A program made the position numbers and the translations under genes. From the NCBI GenBank assembly GCA_023136265.1, contig JAGLRN010000014.1, forward strand, positions 1 to 64,000: 64,000 bases of DNA. Reading direction: 5' to 3'. The stretch comes from Thermoplasmata archaeon. Its GTDB lineage: Archaea; Thermoplasmatota; Thermoplasmata; RBG-16-68-12; JAGMCJ01. This document shows positions 19,652 to 30,839 of this stretch, piece by piece. The notes beneath the pieces were generated by a model. That model did no database searches and had not been told where the DNA came from. It was given only the letters and a program-made list of their open reading frames with translations. Each line of letters starts with the position of its first letter. The first letter of the stretch is position 1.

Positions 19652-20904
19652 CCCAGAAATAGGGCTGCGTAGATTTTCGCATCTTTCACGAGATTGTCCA
19701 CGATCACGTACTCGTTGACGTTGTGGGCGGTCTCGTCCCCCGTGCCACAGACAACTGCTGGGAACCCTGCCTTCCTGAAGTGCGCGGCGCACGTGCCGCC
19801 TCCCACGCCCACGACCTTCGGCTCGACGCCCAAGACCTCCCGCAAGGCCTTTTGCATCCTCAGCACGACCTCGCTGTCCTCAGACGTCTCAGGGCTGGAT
19901 TCCTCCTGCACCTTCTCAAGAGAGACTCTCACGGAGTATCGCTGCTCGGCCTTTCTCGCCAGGGTCTCGACCTCCTTGAAGACCTCCTCTGTCGCGTATG
20001 GCGGGAGGATCCTGCAGTCAACGTAGAACACGTCCTTCCCGGGAACCGTGTTGACGTTCGGGACGTTGGCTTCCTTCTTGGTAGGTTCGAACGTGGATGT
20101 TGCGGGCTTGAAGCGCGGGTCCTCCTTGTCGAAGACCTCGTGCAGGCGGTCATCTATCCATGTAATCAGGTTTGCGCCCGCCCTGTGGGCGTTTATGCCC
20201 CTTTCCGGCGTACTTGCGTGCGCCTGCTTTCCCTCGACTTCCACACGTATCCAGAGGATGTTCTTCTCCGCCACCTCGATCTCGGAACCGTCAGCGGAGA
20301 AGCGGTCCGGAACGACGAGGATGTCGTCCCGCCCGAACGCCCCCTCTCGAATGAGATAGGAGATTCCGTACTCACTACCCGTCTCCTCGTCGGCCACGAG
20401 GGCGAGACCGCAGGTCAATTCAGGCTCTTCCGCGACCTCCTTCACCGCCCAGAGCGCGAAAAGTGAGGCGATGACAGACTGCCCATTGTCCTCGACGCCC
20501 CTGCCTGTCACCTTGCCGCCCTCGACCACGGGATCGAAGGCGTCGTGGTCCCACCCGCTCAGGTCACCTGCGGGGACGACGTCAGTGTGAGAGACTATCC
20601 AGATTGTCTTCTTCTCCTTGCCGAGGAGTCTGACCAAGAGATTGGGTCGAATGCCGCTAGGTACGCGCTCATCGGGAGCATCCATCCTCTCAGAAGGCAT
20701 CCCGAGCTCTGCGAGCAGCCCTTCCAGGAACTCCACTTTCTCAAGTTCTCCGTCGCCTCCAGAACTCGGATCAAGAGCTTGTATCCGGCACATGGCAACC
20801 AGGGAATCGACCATCTTGGATTCGTGTTTCTCAAGGATGTCAAAAACCTCAGAAGATTGCATGGGAGGAGTATAGCGGAATGGTAATAAGAATCTTCCAG
20901 GCAA
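19648..20904 (-). CDS. M20 family metallopeptidase
   Basis: VSHTDVVPAGDLSGWDHDAFDP, DEETGSEYG, GGGTCAAHFRKAGFPAVVCGTGD; likely start ATG at 20862. Confidence 0.88.
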   Translation of the reverse strand: MPGRFLLPFRYTPPMQSSEVFDILEKHESKMVDSLVAMCRIQALDPSSGGDGELEKVEFLEGLLAELGMPSERMDAPDERVPSGIRPNLLVRLLGKEKKTIWIVSHTDVVPAGDLSGWDHDAFDPVVEGGKVTGRGVEDNGQSVIASLFALWAVKEVAEEPELTCGLALVADEETGSEYGISYLIREGAFGRDDILVVPDRFSADGSEIEVAEKNILWIRVEVEGKQAHASTPERGINAHRAGANLITWIDDRLHEVFDKEDPRFKPATSTFEPTKKEANVPNVNTVPGKDVFYVDCRILPPYATEEVFKEVETLARKAEQRYSVRVSLEKVQEESSPETSEDSEVVLRMQKALREVLGVEPKVVGVGGGTCAAHFRKAGFPAVVCGTGDETAHNVNEYVIVDNLVKDAKIYAALFLG

Positions 20905-20931
20905 TCGACATCTTTAAGGATTCGATCGAGA

Positions 20932-22521
20932 TTGAACTTCTGGGTTCGCTTGCGCAAAATCAAGGTCATCGCTCTCATTGTAGTGATTCTGTTCGCTTCC
21001 TTTCTCTTCTCTAAGATGAGTGATCCCGACGAGGTGGTACCTGTTCTCCCTCCATGGGACATAGAAGCCGTCAGCGACCCTTCGTTTCGTGATATGCCAT
21101 GGCCATCCGGCGATCCCGTCATAGGAATCGATATCGGCGACGAAAGCCGGGCATATCCCCTTTCCATTCTGGAATGGCACGGAGTCTTGAACGACCGCAT
21201 ATCTGGCCTGTCAGTAGCGGTGACGTACTCCTTCCCCTCGGATTCGGCCGCGGTTTACGATCGTACACTCGATGGCAGAGTCCTTACCTTCGAGGTTCAC
21301 AAAGGAGTGTACAAAAACGGTCTCCTCCTGCGAGACACCGAGACGCAATCTATGTGGAGCCAGATGGACGGCAAGGCGATAATGGGCCCACTCAAGGGAA
21401 GGACCCTCACGAGAATTCCGACGGTTAGGGCTTCTTGGTCCGATTGGGAGGCACTTCATCCCACGACGCGGGTCCTCTCCCCGCCTGGCGAAAGGAACTA
21501 CGGAATCCATCCGTACGGCGACTACAGGGACAACGACGCGATCCTGTTCCCGTACAGATACAAAGATTCGTCCCTCGGGGTCAAGAACCTGGTCTTGGGT
21601 GTCGACCTCAACGGGTCCCATGCTGCATACCCGCTCTCAAGTATCTCCAGCGAGAGAATCGTCATGGACACTGTCGGCTCGGAGACCGTAGTCGTTGCCT
21701 ACGCCTACGGCGCCGCCTTCATCTACCGCGCGGACAATAAATCGTTCACACTCATCTCTGATTCGACAATGGAGGACCAGACCGCGATTCGCTGGAACAT
21801 GACTACTGGCCGCAGCGAGGACGGCAGTCTCAGTTTGGAGTCTCTTCAGGCGAACTCCACGGTCTGCTATTGGTTCGCCTGGCTGAATATGCATCCGAAG
21901 ACGAGCCTCTACGGCTTCGAGTCAAGAGACGTAGCCGAGAGACACTGGACGGTGGCAGCCTTGCCTTGGACCGTCGGCCTTCTCCTGAGCCTCCTCGTCG
22001 TTGCGTTCGACCGTTACTCGAGCAGGTGGGCAAAGGACGCATCCCGACCGCTGAAGTGGATCGCGTACAAGCGCTCAATCCTACTTGCCGTTCTTGCCAT
22101 ACTCGCCTTCTGCATATTGACGTTCGATTCCTTGGGAAACCTGCAGATAGGCAACACAGCGATGGAGGTGCTCTTCGCGGCACTGTTCCTCTTACTCGGC
22201 GCAGCCATGGTCGTTGAGTGGCACTACCTGAGGGGCTACGAGGGCACCATGATCCCCATCGAGATGAGTGAGTTCAAGGAGAATCTAGGTCGGGTGTTTG
22301 CAGTGCAGGAAATCGAGGGCGAGGAGCGGGAGGCCAAGAAACTGGGCTTTGTGGACACGGAGGGTGGATTCGCACTTGCCGAGCCCAATGCCGAGATACT
22401 ATTCTCTGGGAACTCGCTTCTTGCGGGAAGTCAGGAGGGCCCCATTGCTCAGGACATCATCCAGACAAAGAGAATTGTGGAGATGTCCCTGACAGTCCCG
22501 GAAGAGGAAGAGCTAGCTTGA
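20932..22521 (+). CDS. DUF3179-domain membrane protein
   Basis: GIDIGDESRAYPLSILEWHGVLNDRISGLSVAVTY; VTYSFPSDSAAVYDR; C-terminal TM segments. Confidence 0.75.
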   Translation: MNFWVRLRKIKVIALIVVILFASFLFSKMSDPDEVVPVLPPWDIEAVSDPSFRDMPWPSGDPVIGIDIGDESRAYPLSILEWHGVLNDRISGLSVAVTYSFPSDSAAVYDRTLDGRVLTFEVHKGVYKNGLLLRDTETQSMWSQMDGKAIMGPLKGRTLTRIPTVRASWSDWEALHPTTRVLSPPGERNYGIHPYGDYRDNDAILFPYRYKDSSLGVKNLVLGVDLNGSHAAYPLSSISSERIVMDTVGSETVVVAYAYGAAFIYRADNKSFTLISDSTMEDQTAIRWNMTTGRSEDGSLSLESLQANSTVCYWFAWLNMHPKTSLYGFESRDVAERHWTVAALPWTVGLLLSLLVVAFDRYSSRWAKDASRPLKWIAYKRSILLAVLAILAFCILTFDSLGNLQIGNTAMEVLFAALFLLLGAAMVVEWHYLRGYEGTMIPIEMSEFKENLGRVFAVQEIEGEEREAKKLGFVDTEGGFALAEPNAEILFSGNSLLAGSQEGPIAQDIIQTKRIVEMSLTVPEEEELA

Positions 22522-25500
22522 TCCGCCCTTGCCGTACATCTTCTCATACCATTCGACGATCTCCCAATCGTCTGGGCGGTCTGGCTGATCCCTGATCCAG
22601 ATCTGGTTCACAGCGGCGAACTCCCTCACAATGGCCCTAGCTTCCTCACCTCCGATGAACTCCGATACCGTCAGCTCTTCGCCCTTCTTCTTCGCCTTGA
22701 ACGCGCCAATCATCTTGGGACCGTCGAATATGACGAAGCACCATCCCAATCTGAACTCTGCCCCGATTTTGTGTCTCAGGTAGTGGAAGAGGAGGTCCAT
22801 CGGTGTGAGAACGAACTTCCGGTCCACGGACACCGCTCCCACCTTCCCCAGGTCTTCCTTGATCAACCAGTAAACCTTATCGCTACCTTCCCTGAAGAAG
22901 CCTTTGACGAGAACGCCCTCGTCCTCGAGTTCCCTGAGCACTCTCCTTATCTCGCCCATCTTGAACTCGTTCTTGATGAACAGAGCGAAGCCCTCCGCGC
23001 TGAAGATGCCGAAGTTCCTGAGAATCCTTTCGATGACCCTCTTCCTTGCCTTCTTGACCGAGAGCCTGGAAGACCGTACAGTAACGAGTCGATAGTGATG
23101 CACGTAGGCTGTGTGCAGACCTCTGTTCAGCATCCTCAACGAGTCCAGCGTGTTCCCGTATCCAAGGGGGGACCTCGCGAAGAGCTTCTTTCTCTTGACC
23201 GGTTCCTCGTGCCGGACGACGTTGAGAAGCATTTTCGCGTACTCGTCAATCCTCTGACTCCGGGCCTTCTTGTAGACCGAGAGCTCCTTGGGCGTGCAGT
23301 ACATGCTGTAGTCCGGTATCAAGCGCGCACTGAGGATGACTCCGGTTTGGTACAGTCTGCGCAACGGCTGCGCCTCCTTGACCCTCAGGCGGGCGGCGTA
23401 GTCCGATCTCAGCCCGCCGAGCTCCTGGACCGCGTCAAGGACACTGTCGAAGGCCCTCTCGGGCGGTATCCTCTGCTTCCAGAGCACGTAGCTCATGATG
23501 TCCTCATCGCTGAAGGACACAGGCACGAACCCTCCCTTCGCCACAAAGTCCTGGACCTCGTGGTACCCGTTCTCGAGGAAGAGGTCCAGCTCTTCGATCT
23601 CCAGTATCCTCTTGCCGAACGCTCCTGTTACCCTGACGAGGTCGAATCCCTTCTTCTCGAAATACTGCATGATATCGTCTATCGCACCTAGAAGCTCTGC
23701 TAGATGCTCCTTGCCGGTCAGCTGGATGTTCCTAATCTCGACGCAGCCACCGAGTTCCCAGATCTCAACGGTGCCGATCAGTTCCCCGTCCCTCAGAACA
23801 GGGTAGTACCAGCTGTCTCCGTACATGCTGGACAGTTGGGCCCACAAAGGCTGCACCCAGGGGTCGTAAAGGGACACTATCCTCACGCCATCCTTGGCGG
23901 TCCCTCTGGCCTTCTCCAGGTCGGCCAGTTCGTCGGACATCAACCACAGGTCCCTCTCGCCGCTCTCCCCGACGGCGATCTCCTCCGCGATCCCTTCCTC
24001 TCGAAGGTTGAGAAGGATCCCTCTGATTTCCTCGACGGGGAACGACGTGTACCACCTGATCCCCGAGAGAGATACCGGACCATATCCTCGAAGGAACCTC
24101 TCCACAATCATCCTTCTCGCTCCCTTCACCTCCTTCATGCGGTCCATCGCTATGTAGAGGTTCAGCTTGATCCATCCCTCCCGCGGCTGGAACTTGCGGA
24201 CGATGTACATGTTCCTGTCGAGCTTTTCCACGCTGCTCCTCGCTATGTCCCGATCGAGTTTGAGTTGCTTCGAAATCCTGAAGATATCGATGCCATCGCT
24301 GGACTCGATGTGATGCAGTATCTCCTTGTCCAGCTTGGTGAGGTTCTCGCTGCGGTAGGCCGAGATGAAGAGGGGGGCGTCCTTCCGCCTGACGAATCTC
24401 ACACGCCCGCTCAGGAACCTACCATGAAGGATGTCCCCGCTCAAGCGCCGGGAGCTCCAATCCTCCACGTCGAAATCCGGGAGGCGGTTGCTGACGTCCA
24501 GCAGGTGTCCCACCTCGAGGAACGAGTCGAAGTACTCATCGATGCTCTTCAGGCTTTTCAGCTGCTTCTTCATGAGGTGCAGCTTGACACTCCCCTCGGA
24601 GTATGTCTTCCGCTCATCCTTCCCCTCCAGCCCGCGCAGGTCGGATGAAAGCATGTACTGGAACTCCTCGCCGATGACGAAGTTCCCGGAGACGACGACA
24701 TCCCCCTCATCGAGCTCCCGAAGCGTCTCCTTCAGGGCGCCCTCATCGATGCTCAGTGCGTATGCTAGTTCGGAGAGGGTGGTTGGTCCTTCTGCCCCGA
24801 GCGTGATTCTCACGAGGCGGTCGAGAGCCTCCTCATAGTCATCTGGCTCCACCTCCCGCTTCTCCCAGGATATCTCCCCCGATCCTTTTCTCTTCACCTC
24901 GTAGGCCCTCTCCAACAATGCGAGCGTATCCGCGGTTTCCTTGACCTTGGTTCTGGTGGTCTTCGCGATTTCCTTTGTCGTTGCGGGACCCTTGTCCAAC
25001 ATGGCAAGGATTCTTCCCTCAGCGTCGCCAATCCGGATCTTCTTCGCGAACACGGCAGCGTGGGCGGGCACGTCCTTCTTGAGGCTGTACAGGGAACCAC
25101 TGGCTGTCCAGACAGACTCCGCTTCCCCCACCTCGATGAGCTCCTCGGACCACCTGCACAACGTCGTGTGATCAACGTCGGCATGGTCGAAGATGTTCCT
25201 GCCCTTCTGCCGGAGTATGTTCATCGCTCCCGCTTCTCCTAGTAGCACCAGTATGTCGTCCTTCGCGCTAATCCTCGGCAACTTCTTCTCAAAGTAGCTT
25301 GAGATCCTTTCCTCGCTGAACTGCATCTTCTGGATCTCGGACTGCGGAAAGACCCTTCTCAGAACCTGGCGGTGGAGGTCCCGGAGCATGGAGCTCCTGT
25401 CCTCCATGAGGACCACGTCCGATATCCCCGCGAGGACGACGTTGTGCGCGAAAGGCGAGGGCGTCGACGAGTACCGCGTGCTCTTGACCTTCATCTCGCC

Positions 25501-27906
25501 GCTCTCGATCTTCTCGAGCACCTCCGTCGCATGAGGAAGATCCATGTGGTCGTTCAGTATCTCCCTGTAGGTCTCCTGGATCACCGGGAAGTCCTTTATG
25601 TCGTGGAAGGCGTCCATGACCCTCGTGGACCTGAGCTGCTGCCGGCCTATCGACACCTCCTTGCCCTTGTATCTTCTCAGCACGAGGAGGCTCCGCGTGG
25701 CGCAGTGCCTGAACCTGTGCTTGAACAGCTCCGTGTTCCTGAGGGCCCGCCTGAGGATGTCCTCCACGTTCCCGCTCGTGACGAGCTTCTCGATCCCCTT
25801 CAGGGGCGTCCTCTTCGGGACGGTCAGCATGAAGTTGTCGTCCGTCACGGCCACGCGGATATTGCACTTCAGCTTGTTCGACAGCGCGAACGCATATGCG
25901 CGGGAGAGCGCATCGTTCACCCGCCTTCCGAAGCAGAAGTGGAAGATGATGTTCCTGTTTCCCTTGGGGTCGACGTAGCCCTCGATGAGCAGTTCCTCAT
26001 CGGTGGGAACGTGGGGTGACAGCGCACTCTGCTCCCTGAGATAGCTGATTATGCTCCGAGCTCCTCCGTCGTCGACCCTGTAGTTCTCGATCAGCCACTC
26101 CTTCGTCTCCTCTTCCCCTTCCTCCAGCTTCTCGAGCACGTCGTGCCTGAACTTCCCCACTTGCATCGATAAATCGAAGCTTCTGGGGAGCATCTCACCC
26201 GCCCAGGAGGGCACCGTGGGCCGCCTTCCCGAGGCGTCCTCGACGTAGATTCGCATCCCCCTGCTCCTCTTGAACTTGTACGTGCGCCCGCCCAGGACGA
26301 AGACGTCCCCCTCCTTCAGGTACTCCACGAACTTCTCGGACAGGTCCCCCAGAGGCGAGCCGTGGATGTTGAAGACCTTGTAGTTCCCCTCCTCCGGAAT
26401 CGTCCCGATGTTCGTGAAGTAGATCAGCCCGGACTTCCTCTTCCGTCCGAACGTTCCGTCGTCCAGCCATATCTTTCCGTAGACCCTGGCGGTAGTGTCC
26501 TTCTCTGCTAGGTACTTGAGCGTGTTGAGGAAGTCCCTCTTCTTCAGCTTGTGATAGGAGTAGGACCTTCGCACGAGTTCGAAGGCCTCGTTCACATCCC
26601 ACCGCTTCTCCAGGCTCATTCCCACGAGGCTCTGAGCGAGAACGTCCAGGGAGTTCGTGGGCATGTGGACCCTGTCTATCTTGTTGTCGTAGGCGCTCTT
26701 CGCGATCGTTGCGCACTCGACGAGGTCGTCCAGGTCGAAGACAATCATCTTGCCCACGCTCACTTCTCCCACCGCATGGCCTGCCCGCCCTATCCTCTGA
26801 AGACCCTTCGCAATGGACTTCGGAGAGCCTATCTGACAGACGAGGTCGATGTAGCCGATGTCTATGCCGAGTTCGAGCGAGGTGGACGAGACCGCCACCT
26901 TCAGTTCGCCGTTCTTCAGTCTCTCCTCGACGTCCAGCCTCGTGACCTTGCTCAGGCTCCCGTGGTGGGCCGCCAGATCCTGCACGCCCCTCTCCATGAG
27001 CTTGAAGGAGACGTGCTCCGTGCCGCTCCTCGTGTTCGTGAAAATGAGTGTCGTCCTGTGATCGTCCACGAGCTGCTTCAGGGTGTCGTACATCCTCGCG
27101 TTCACGATCTCGAAGGGGAGCGTCATCATGTCCTTGACGGGGCACATCACGCTGAAGTCCAGCTTCTTCCTGCCTTCCACCTCGACGACGCTCACGTCCC
27201 TGAGACGCCCGTTCTCGTAGCCCGCTAGGAACTTGGCCACCTCGTTCATCGGCGCTATCGTGGCGGAGAGGCCTATCCTGACGAAATCGTGCTCGATCTG
27301 CTCTCTCAGCCTCTCCAGGGAGAGCGACAGATGGACCCCGCGCTTGGACGAGCACACCTCGTGGATCTCGTCCACGATGACGTACTGGACGTCCTTGAAC
27401 TTCTTGCTGAACTTCGGTGTGGAGAGCACGAGCGCGATGGACTCCGGCGTTGTGATGAAGATGTGAGGGGGCTTTCTCGCCATCTTCTGTCTCTCGTACG
27501 GGGAGGTGTCCCCCGACCTCACCGCAACGCGTATCTCCGGAGAGTCCAGCCCCTCCTTCTCCGCAATCTCCCTCATTTCTCTGAGGGGCTCGGTGAGGTT
27601 CCTGTTGATGTCGTTCGCGAGAGCCTTTAGCGGGGAGATGTACACGCAGTATATCTTGTCCTCAAGCTCACCCGCCAGCTGCTTCCTGTAGAGCTCGCAT
27701 ATTATGGAAAGGAAGGCGGTCAGGGTCTTTCCCGATCCGGTGGGTGAAGAGACCAGGACGTTACGCTTCTCGTGTATCAGAGGCACGGCGTAGGACTGCG
27801 GCTCTGTGATTGCATCGAACTTGCTCTCGAACCATCTTCCGACGAGACCTTCCATTAGGGAGAGGACCTCTTCCCTCGTGTGCTGTCTCTTCGCCTTCCG
27901 TAACAT
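22513..27906 (-). CDS. lhr: Very large Lhr-type superfamily 2 DEAD/DEAH helicase with long winged-helix C-terminal region (1797 aa)
   Basis: SSPTGSGKTLTAF, VIVDEIHEV, LSATI, SSTSLELGIDIGYIDLV, QRIGRAGH; HTH_42/AlkZ-like segments downstream. Confidence 0.9.
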   Translation of the reverse strand: MLRKAKRQHTREEVLSLMEGLVGRWFESKFDAITEPQSYAVPLIHEKRNVLVSSPTGSGKTLTAFLSIICELYRKQLAGELEDKIYCVYISPLKALANDINRNLTEPLREMREIAEKEGLDSPEIRVAVRSGDTSPYERQKMARKPPHIFITTPESIALVLSTPKFSKKFKDVQYVIVDEIHEVCSSKRGVHLSLSLERLREQIEHDFVRIGLSATIAPMNEVAKFLAGYENGRLRDVSVVEVEGRKKLDFSVMCPVKDMMTLPFEIVNARMYDTLKQLVDDHRTTLIFTNTRSGTEHVSFKLMERGVQDLAAHHGSLSKVTRLDVEERLKNGELKVAVSSTSLELGIDIGYIDLVCQIGSPKSIAKGLQRIGRAGHAVGEVSVGKMIVFDLDDLVECATIAKSAYDNKIDRVHMPTNSLDVLAQSLVGMSLEKRWDVNEAFELVRRSYSYHKLKKRDFLNTLKYLAEKDTTARVYGKIWLDDGTFGRKRKSGLIYFTNIGTIPEEGNYKVFNIHGSPLGDLSEKFVEYLKEGDVFVLGGRTYKFKRSRGMRIYVEDASGRRPTVPSWAGEMLPRSFDLSMQVGKFRHDVLEKLEEGEEETKEWLIENYRVDDGGARSIISYLREQSALSPHVPTDEELLIEGYVDPKGNRNIIFHFCFGRRVNDALSRAYAFALSNKLKCNIRVAVTDDNFMLTVPKRTPLKGIEKLVTSGNVEDILRRALRNTELFKHRFRHCATRSLLVLRRYKGKEVSIGRQQLRSTRVMDAFHDIKDFPVIQETYREILNDHMDLPHATEVLEKIESGEMKVKSTRYSSTPSPFAHNVVLAGISDVVLMEDRSSMLRDLHRQVLRRVFPQSEIQKMQFSEERISSYFEKKLPRISAKDDILVLLGEAGAMNILRQKGRNIFDHADVDHTTLCRWSEELIEVGEAESVWTASGSLYSLKKDVPAHAAVFAKKIRIGDAEGRILAMLDKGPATTKEIAKTTRTKVKETADTLALLERAYEVKRKGSGEISWEKREVEPDDYEEALDRLVRITLGAEGPTTLSELAYALSIDEGALKETLRELDEGDVVVSGNFVIGEEFQYMLSSDLRGLEGKDERKTYSEGSVKLHLMKKQLKSLKSIDEYFDSFLEVGHLLDVSNRLPDFDVEDWSSRRLSGDILHGRFLSGRVRFVRRKDAPLFISAYRSENLTKLDKEILHHIESSDGIDIFRISKQLKLDRDIARSSVEKLDRNMYIVRKFQPREGWIKLNLYIAMDRMKEVKGARRMIVERFLRGYGPVSLSGIRWYTSFPVEEIRGILLNLREEGIAEEIAVGESGERDLWLMSDELADLEKARGTAKDGVRIVSLYDPWVQPLWAQLSSMYGDSWYYPVLRDGELIGTVEIWELGGCVEIRNIQLTGKEHLAELLGAIDDIMQYFEKKGFDLVRVTGAFGKRILEIEELDLFLENGYHEVQDFVAKGGFVPVSFSDEDIMSYVLWKQRIPPERAFDSVLDAVQELGGLRSDYAARLRVKEAQPLRRLYQTGVILSARLIPDYSMYCTPKELSVYKKARSQRIDEYAKMLLNVVRHEEPVKRKKLFARSPLGYGNTLDSLRMLNRGLHTAYVHHYRLVTVRSSRLSVKKARKRVIERILRNFGIFSAEGFALFIKNEFKMGEIRRVLRELEDEGVLVKGFFREGSDKVYWLIKEDLGKVGAVSVDRKFVLTPMDLLFHYLRHKIGAEFRLGWCFVIFDGPKMIGAFKAKKKGEELTVSEFIGGEEARAIVREFAAVNQIWIRDQPDRPDDWEIVEWYEKMYGKGGSS

Positions 27907-28034
27907 CTTTTCACCGGAGAGAAATCATGACTTATCAGCATGGGAGATAAAAACACTTTTGGTCAGGGTCTCCAGGGGGTGAACCTGCAAAAAGATTATT
28001 AGGAACCGCCCCAATCCATGGACCAGAGGGCCAG

Positions 28035-30839
28035 GTGAGGAGGATGGGAAACGCTAGATTCGGTTTGCTTGGTGTGGGCGCTACGGTAACGCTACTTCTA
28101 ACGTCATTCGTGCTTATCGTGCCGACGGCGGAGGCGCAGACATACGTCAAGGGTGAGATCTCAGGGACCTGGGACTCGGCAGGAAGCCCGTACATAGCGA
28201 TAGGTGATCTCTACGTCACGGGCTCTCTAACGATACAGACGGGAACCAATGTCCGTTTCAACGATAGCTTCGCCCTCTATGTCGAGACCCAGCTCGGTGC
28301 GTATAACGTCTTGTTCAACCAGAGTGGGTCGAGCGTGGATCCCTGGAAGGGAATACAGTTCAACAGCACCAGCACCAACTCAATGATACTTTCGAGCAAC
28401 ATATCTGACTCGACGGTGGGCGTTTTCATCAATGGCACACTTCAGCCACCATCGCTCGCCGGCACAACAATCTACGGAACGGGCATTGGACTGCTTGTGA
28501 ACCAGTCTGACCCGCTCGTCAGACTTCTCACGGTGAGCTCTTCTACATTGTACTCCGTTGTAACGAGCGACTCCAGCATGGTTCTGGAGAACAGCACTCT
28601 CACGGGCGCGGCCAACGACTTCCTTCTGAACGACACCTCGCACGTCTCGACGCTGAACACTCCCTTTACGGGGAGCGTCGTCGTTGACGTGGGTTCAGAC
28701 CTGACCGTCAAGAACTTCCTGGAGATACTCGTCCTAGACGAGACCATGAGTCCTATCGAAGGTGCCGACCTGAACATAACCGATGTCCCGCCAGTTGGTC
28801 CGAACCAGACCGTCTATTCCTCCCCCCACTTCGGCGGAGCGGACCCGCAGACGAATCTCTCTGGAACGGCAAGCGGGATAGTCGTGACGGACATGACCTA
28901 CACCAATGCGGGCGCGTTCGACAACCAGACGAGAGTCGAGATCTACTTCCCAGGCAAGACATTCTCAGACAATCCTAGGTTCATTTCGATGGACTCGTCG
29001 CACACCGAGACGTTCACCGCGATGGGGCCGCCTATGGTCACTGCCTGGAGCCCGGAAGGCGGCGGCATACCGGTGGGCACCGCCCTTGACGTCACGTTCA
29101 GCAAGCTGATGAACACGACGTCCGTCGAGCAATCGCTGAGATACAATGATGGGGGAATCGTGAGGGACTGGAGGCACGGTGGTTTCACTTGGACCGGGAA
29201 CGTCTCGTTCGTCTTCACGCCTGATGAACCGTATGCCTGCTGCACGCAGTACAACGTGACGCTACTTTCCTCGACCGCGAAGGACGAGACTGGGCAGTAC
29301 CTCGACGGGGACAACGACGGGAATAGTGGACCGGATTTCCTGTGGAGCTTCACCACCGAACCAGGACCCCCGCCTATCGTCAGCAGCACGCGTCCTTTTG
29401 ACGGAGAGATGGATGTCTCAATCTCCTCCAACATCATCGTGACGTTCGACAGACCCATGAACAAGAGCTCGGTCGCCGCCGCGTTCTCATACTCCAACGG
29501 AACAGGCGTCTGGAACCGGTCCCACGGTGCGATAGTATGGGCCTCGACTAATCACATCTCCGACACCATGATATTCAACCCGTTCGAGAACTTCAACACG
29601 AGCACGGACTACAACGTCACGATCAACGGCACGGTGGCCAAAGATAACTGCGGTTCGTATCTCTCGGGCGGTGTGGACTTCATCTGGAACTTCACGACGG
29701 AGCCCGTGGACGACGACCCCCCACAGGTCATCGGGAACATCCCGCAATCTGGACAGCCCGATGTGGACATCAATACGGTCATCGAGATGAGGTTCAACGA
29801 GAACATGGATATGGATTCCGTCAACGATTCGTTCAGCTACACGGACTCCACCACAACGTGGGACAAGTCCGATGGCAACATCACGTGGAACATGGGCAAG
29901 GACGTGTTCACGTTCACACCAACGATGAGCCTCTACTACGGAAGAACGTACACTGTCACGCTCGATGCATCGATGGCGACCGACGCCTCTGGGAACCCGC
30001 TCGACGGTGACGGCAACGGCGTCGGGGGCGATGATTACAGCCTGAGCTTCACAACGGAAATCATTCCTGACAACACTCCTCCGACCGTGGTGGACGAATC
30101 CCCCATCGGAACAGGCGTTCCAGTGACGGAGAACATAGTCGTCGAGTTCAGCGAGCTTATGGACGAGAGCTCCGTGCAGAGCGCCTTCTACTTCACCGAC
30201 GGGACAACGGTATGGCAGGAGGGGGACGGCATCTTCGTCTGGAATGGCGACGAGGTGACGTTCATTCCCGACTCCGACCTTCGCTACGGGACGAACTACA
30301 CGGTCACCATAACGCAGTCCGCTATGGATCGGTCCAGCAATCACCTAACGAGCGATCACAGCTGGAGCTTCACAACCGATGTCGGGTCGGGCACGATATT
30401 CGGGGAGGTGAAGGACGAGAACGGCGTCGCGCTCCATGACGTGAAGGTCACAATCGAGGCCTTGGACACGACGGTCCACACGTCCTCCAATGGCTCGTTC
30501 ATCTTCGAGGACATACCGGCGGGAAGCTACACCATCAGGTTCTCGAAAGAAGGACTCAACGGTGCGACGAGAACGGTGGATCTGGAGCCTGATAGCACGA
30601 GACAGCTGAACGTGACCTTGACGCACACTCTGACCCTCTTCGGCCTATGGTGGATGATCCTCCTGATTGTGATTCTCGTCGTGATCCTCGTCATGCTCCT
30701 CTGGTGGAGAAAAAGGAGAGCCCAGACGTGGCCTGGCGCTGCGGAGATTGCCTACGTGGAGCCGCCGCCAGAGCCGCCGCCAGAAATCTCAGAGCCGGAT
30801 GATATCGACGCCGATGAGGATCGCATGCTGGATCAGTAA
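28035..30839 (+). CDS. Surface protein: four Big_5/SbsA-like Ig repeats, carboxypeptidase-regulatory-like domain, C-terminal TM
   Basis: Repeats [28 protein letters not shown]..., [30 protein letters not shown]..., [16 protein letters not shown]..., [16 protein letters not shown]...; [23 protein letters not shown]. Confidence 0.85.
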   Translation: MRRMGNARFGLLGVGATVTLLLTSFVLIVPTAEAQTYVKGEISGTWDSAGSPYIAIGDLYVTGSLTIQTGTNVRFNDSFALYVETQLGAYNVLFNQSGSSVDPWKGIQFNSTSTNSMILSSNISDSTVGVFINGTLQPPSLAGTTIYGTGIGLLVNQSDPLVRLLTVSSSTLYSVVTSDSSMVLENSTLTGAANDFLLNDTSHVSTLNTPFTGSVVVDVGSDLTVKNFLEILVLDETMSPIEGADLNITDVPPVGPNQTVYSSPHFGGADPQTNLSGTASGIVVTDMTYTNAGAFDNQTRVEIYFPGKTFSDNPRFISMDSSHTETFTAMGPPMVTAWSPEGGGIPVGTALDVTFSKLMNTTSVEQSLRYNDGGIVRDWRHGGFTWTGNVSFVFTPDEPYACCTQYNVTLLSSTAKDETGQYLDGDNDGNSGPDFLWSFTTEPGPPPIVSSTRPFDGEMDVSISSNIIVTFDRPMNKSSVAAAFSYSNGTGVWNRSHGAIVWASTNHISDTMIFNPFENFNTSTDYNVTINGTVAKDNCGSYLSGGVDFIWNFTTEPVDDDPPQVIGNIPQSGQPDVDINTVIEMRFNENMDMDSVNDSFSYTDSTTTWDKSDGNITWNMGKDVFTFTPTMSLYYGRTYTVTLDASMATDASGNPLDGDGNGVGGDDYSLSFTTEIIPDNTPPTVVDESPIGTGVPVTENIVVEFSELMDESSVQSAFYFTDGTTVWQEGDGIFVWNGDEVTFIPDSDLRYGTNYTVTITQSAMDRSSNHLTSDHSWSFTTDVGSGTIFGEVKDENGVALHDVKVTIEALDTTVHTSSNGSFIFEDIPAGSYTIRFSKEGLNGATRTVDLEPDSTRQLNVTLTHTLTLFGLWWMILLIVILVVILVMLLWWRKRRAQTWPGAAEIAYVEPPPEPPPEISEPDDIDADEDRMLDQ

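Noticed and set aside
26195-27355. 386-aa minus-strand ORF inside lhr
   Set aside because: Alternative frame of the helicase gene; the Arg/Gly/Glu-rich translation is typical of frame-shifted high-GC coding DNA
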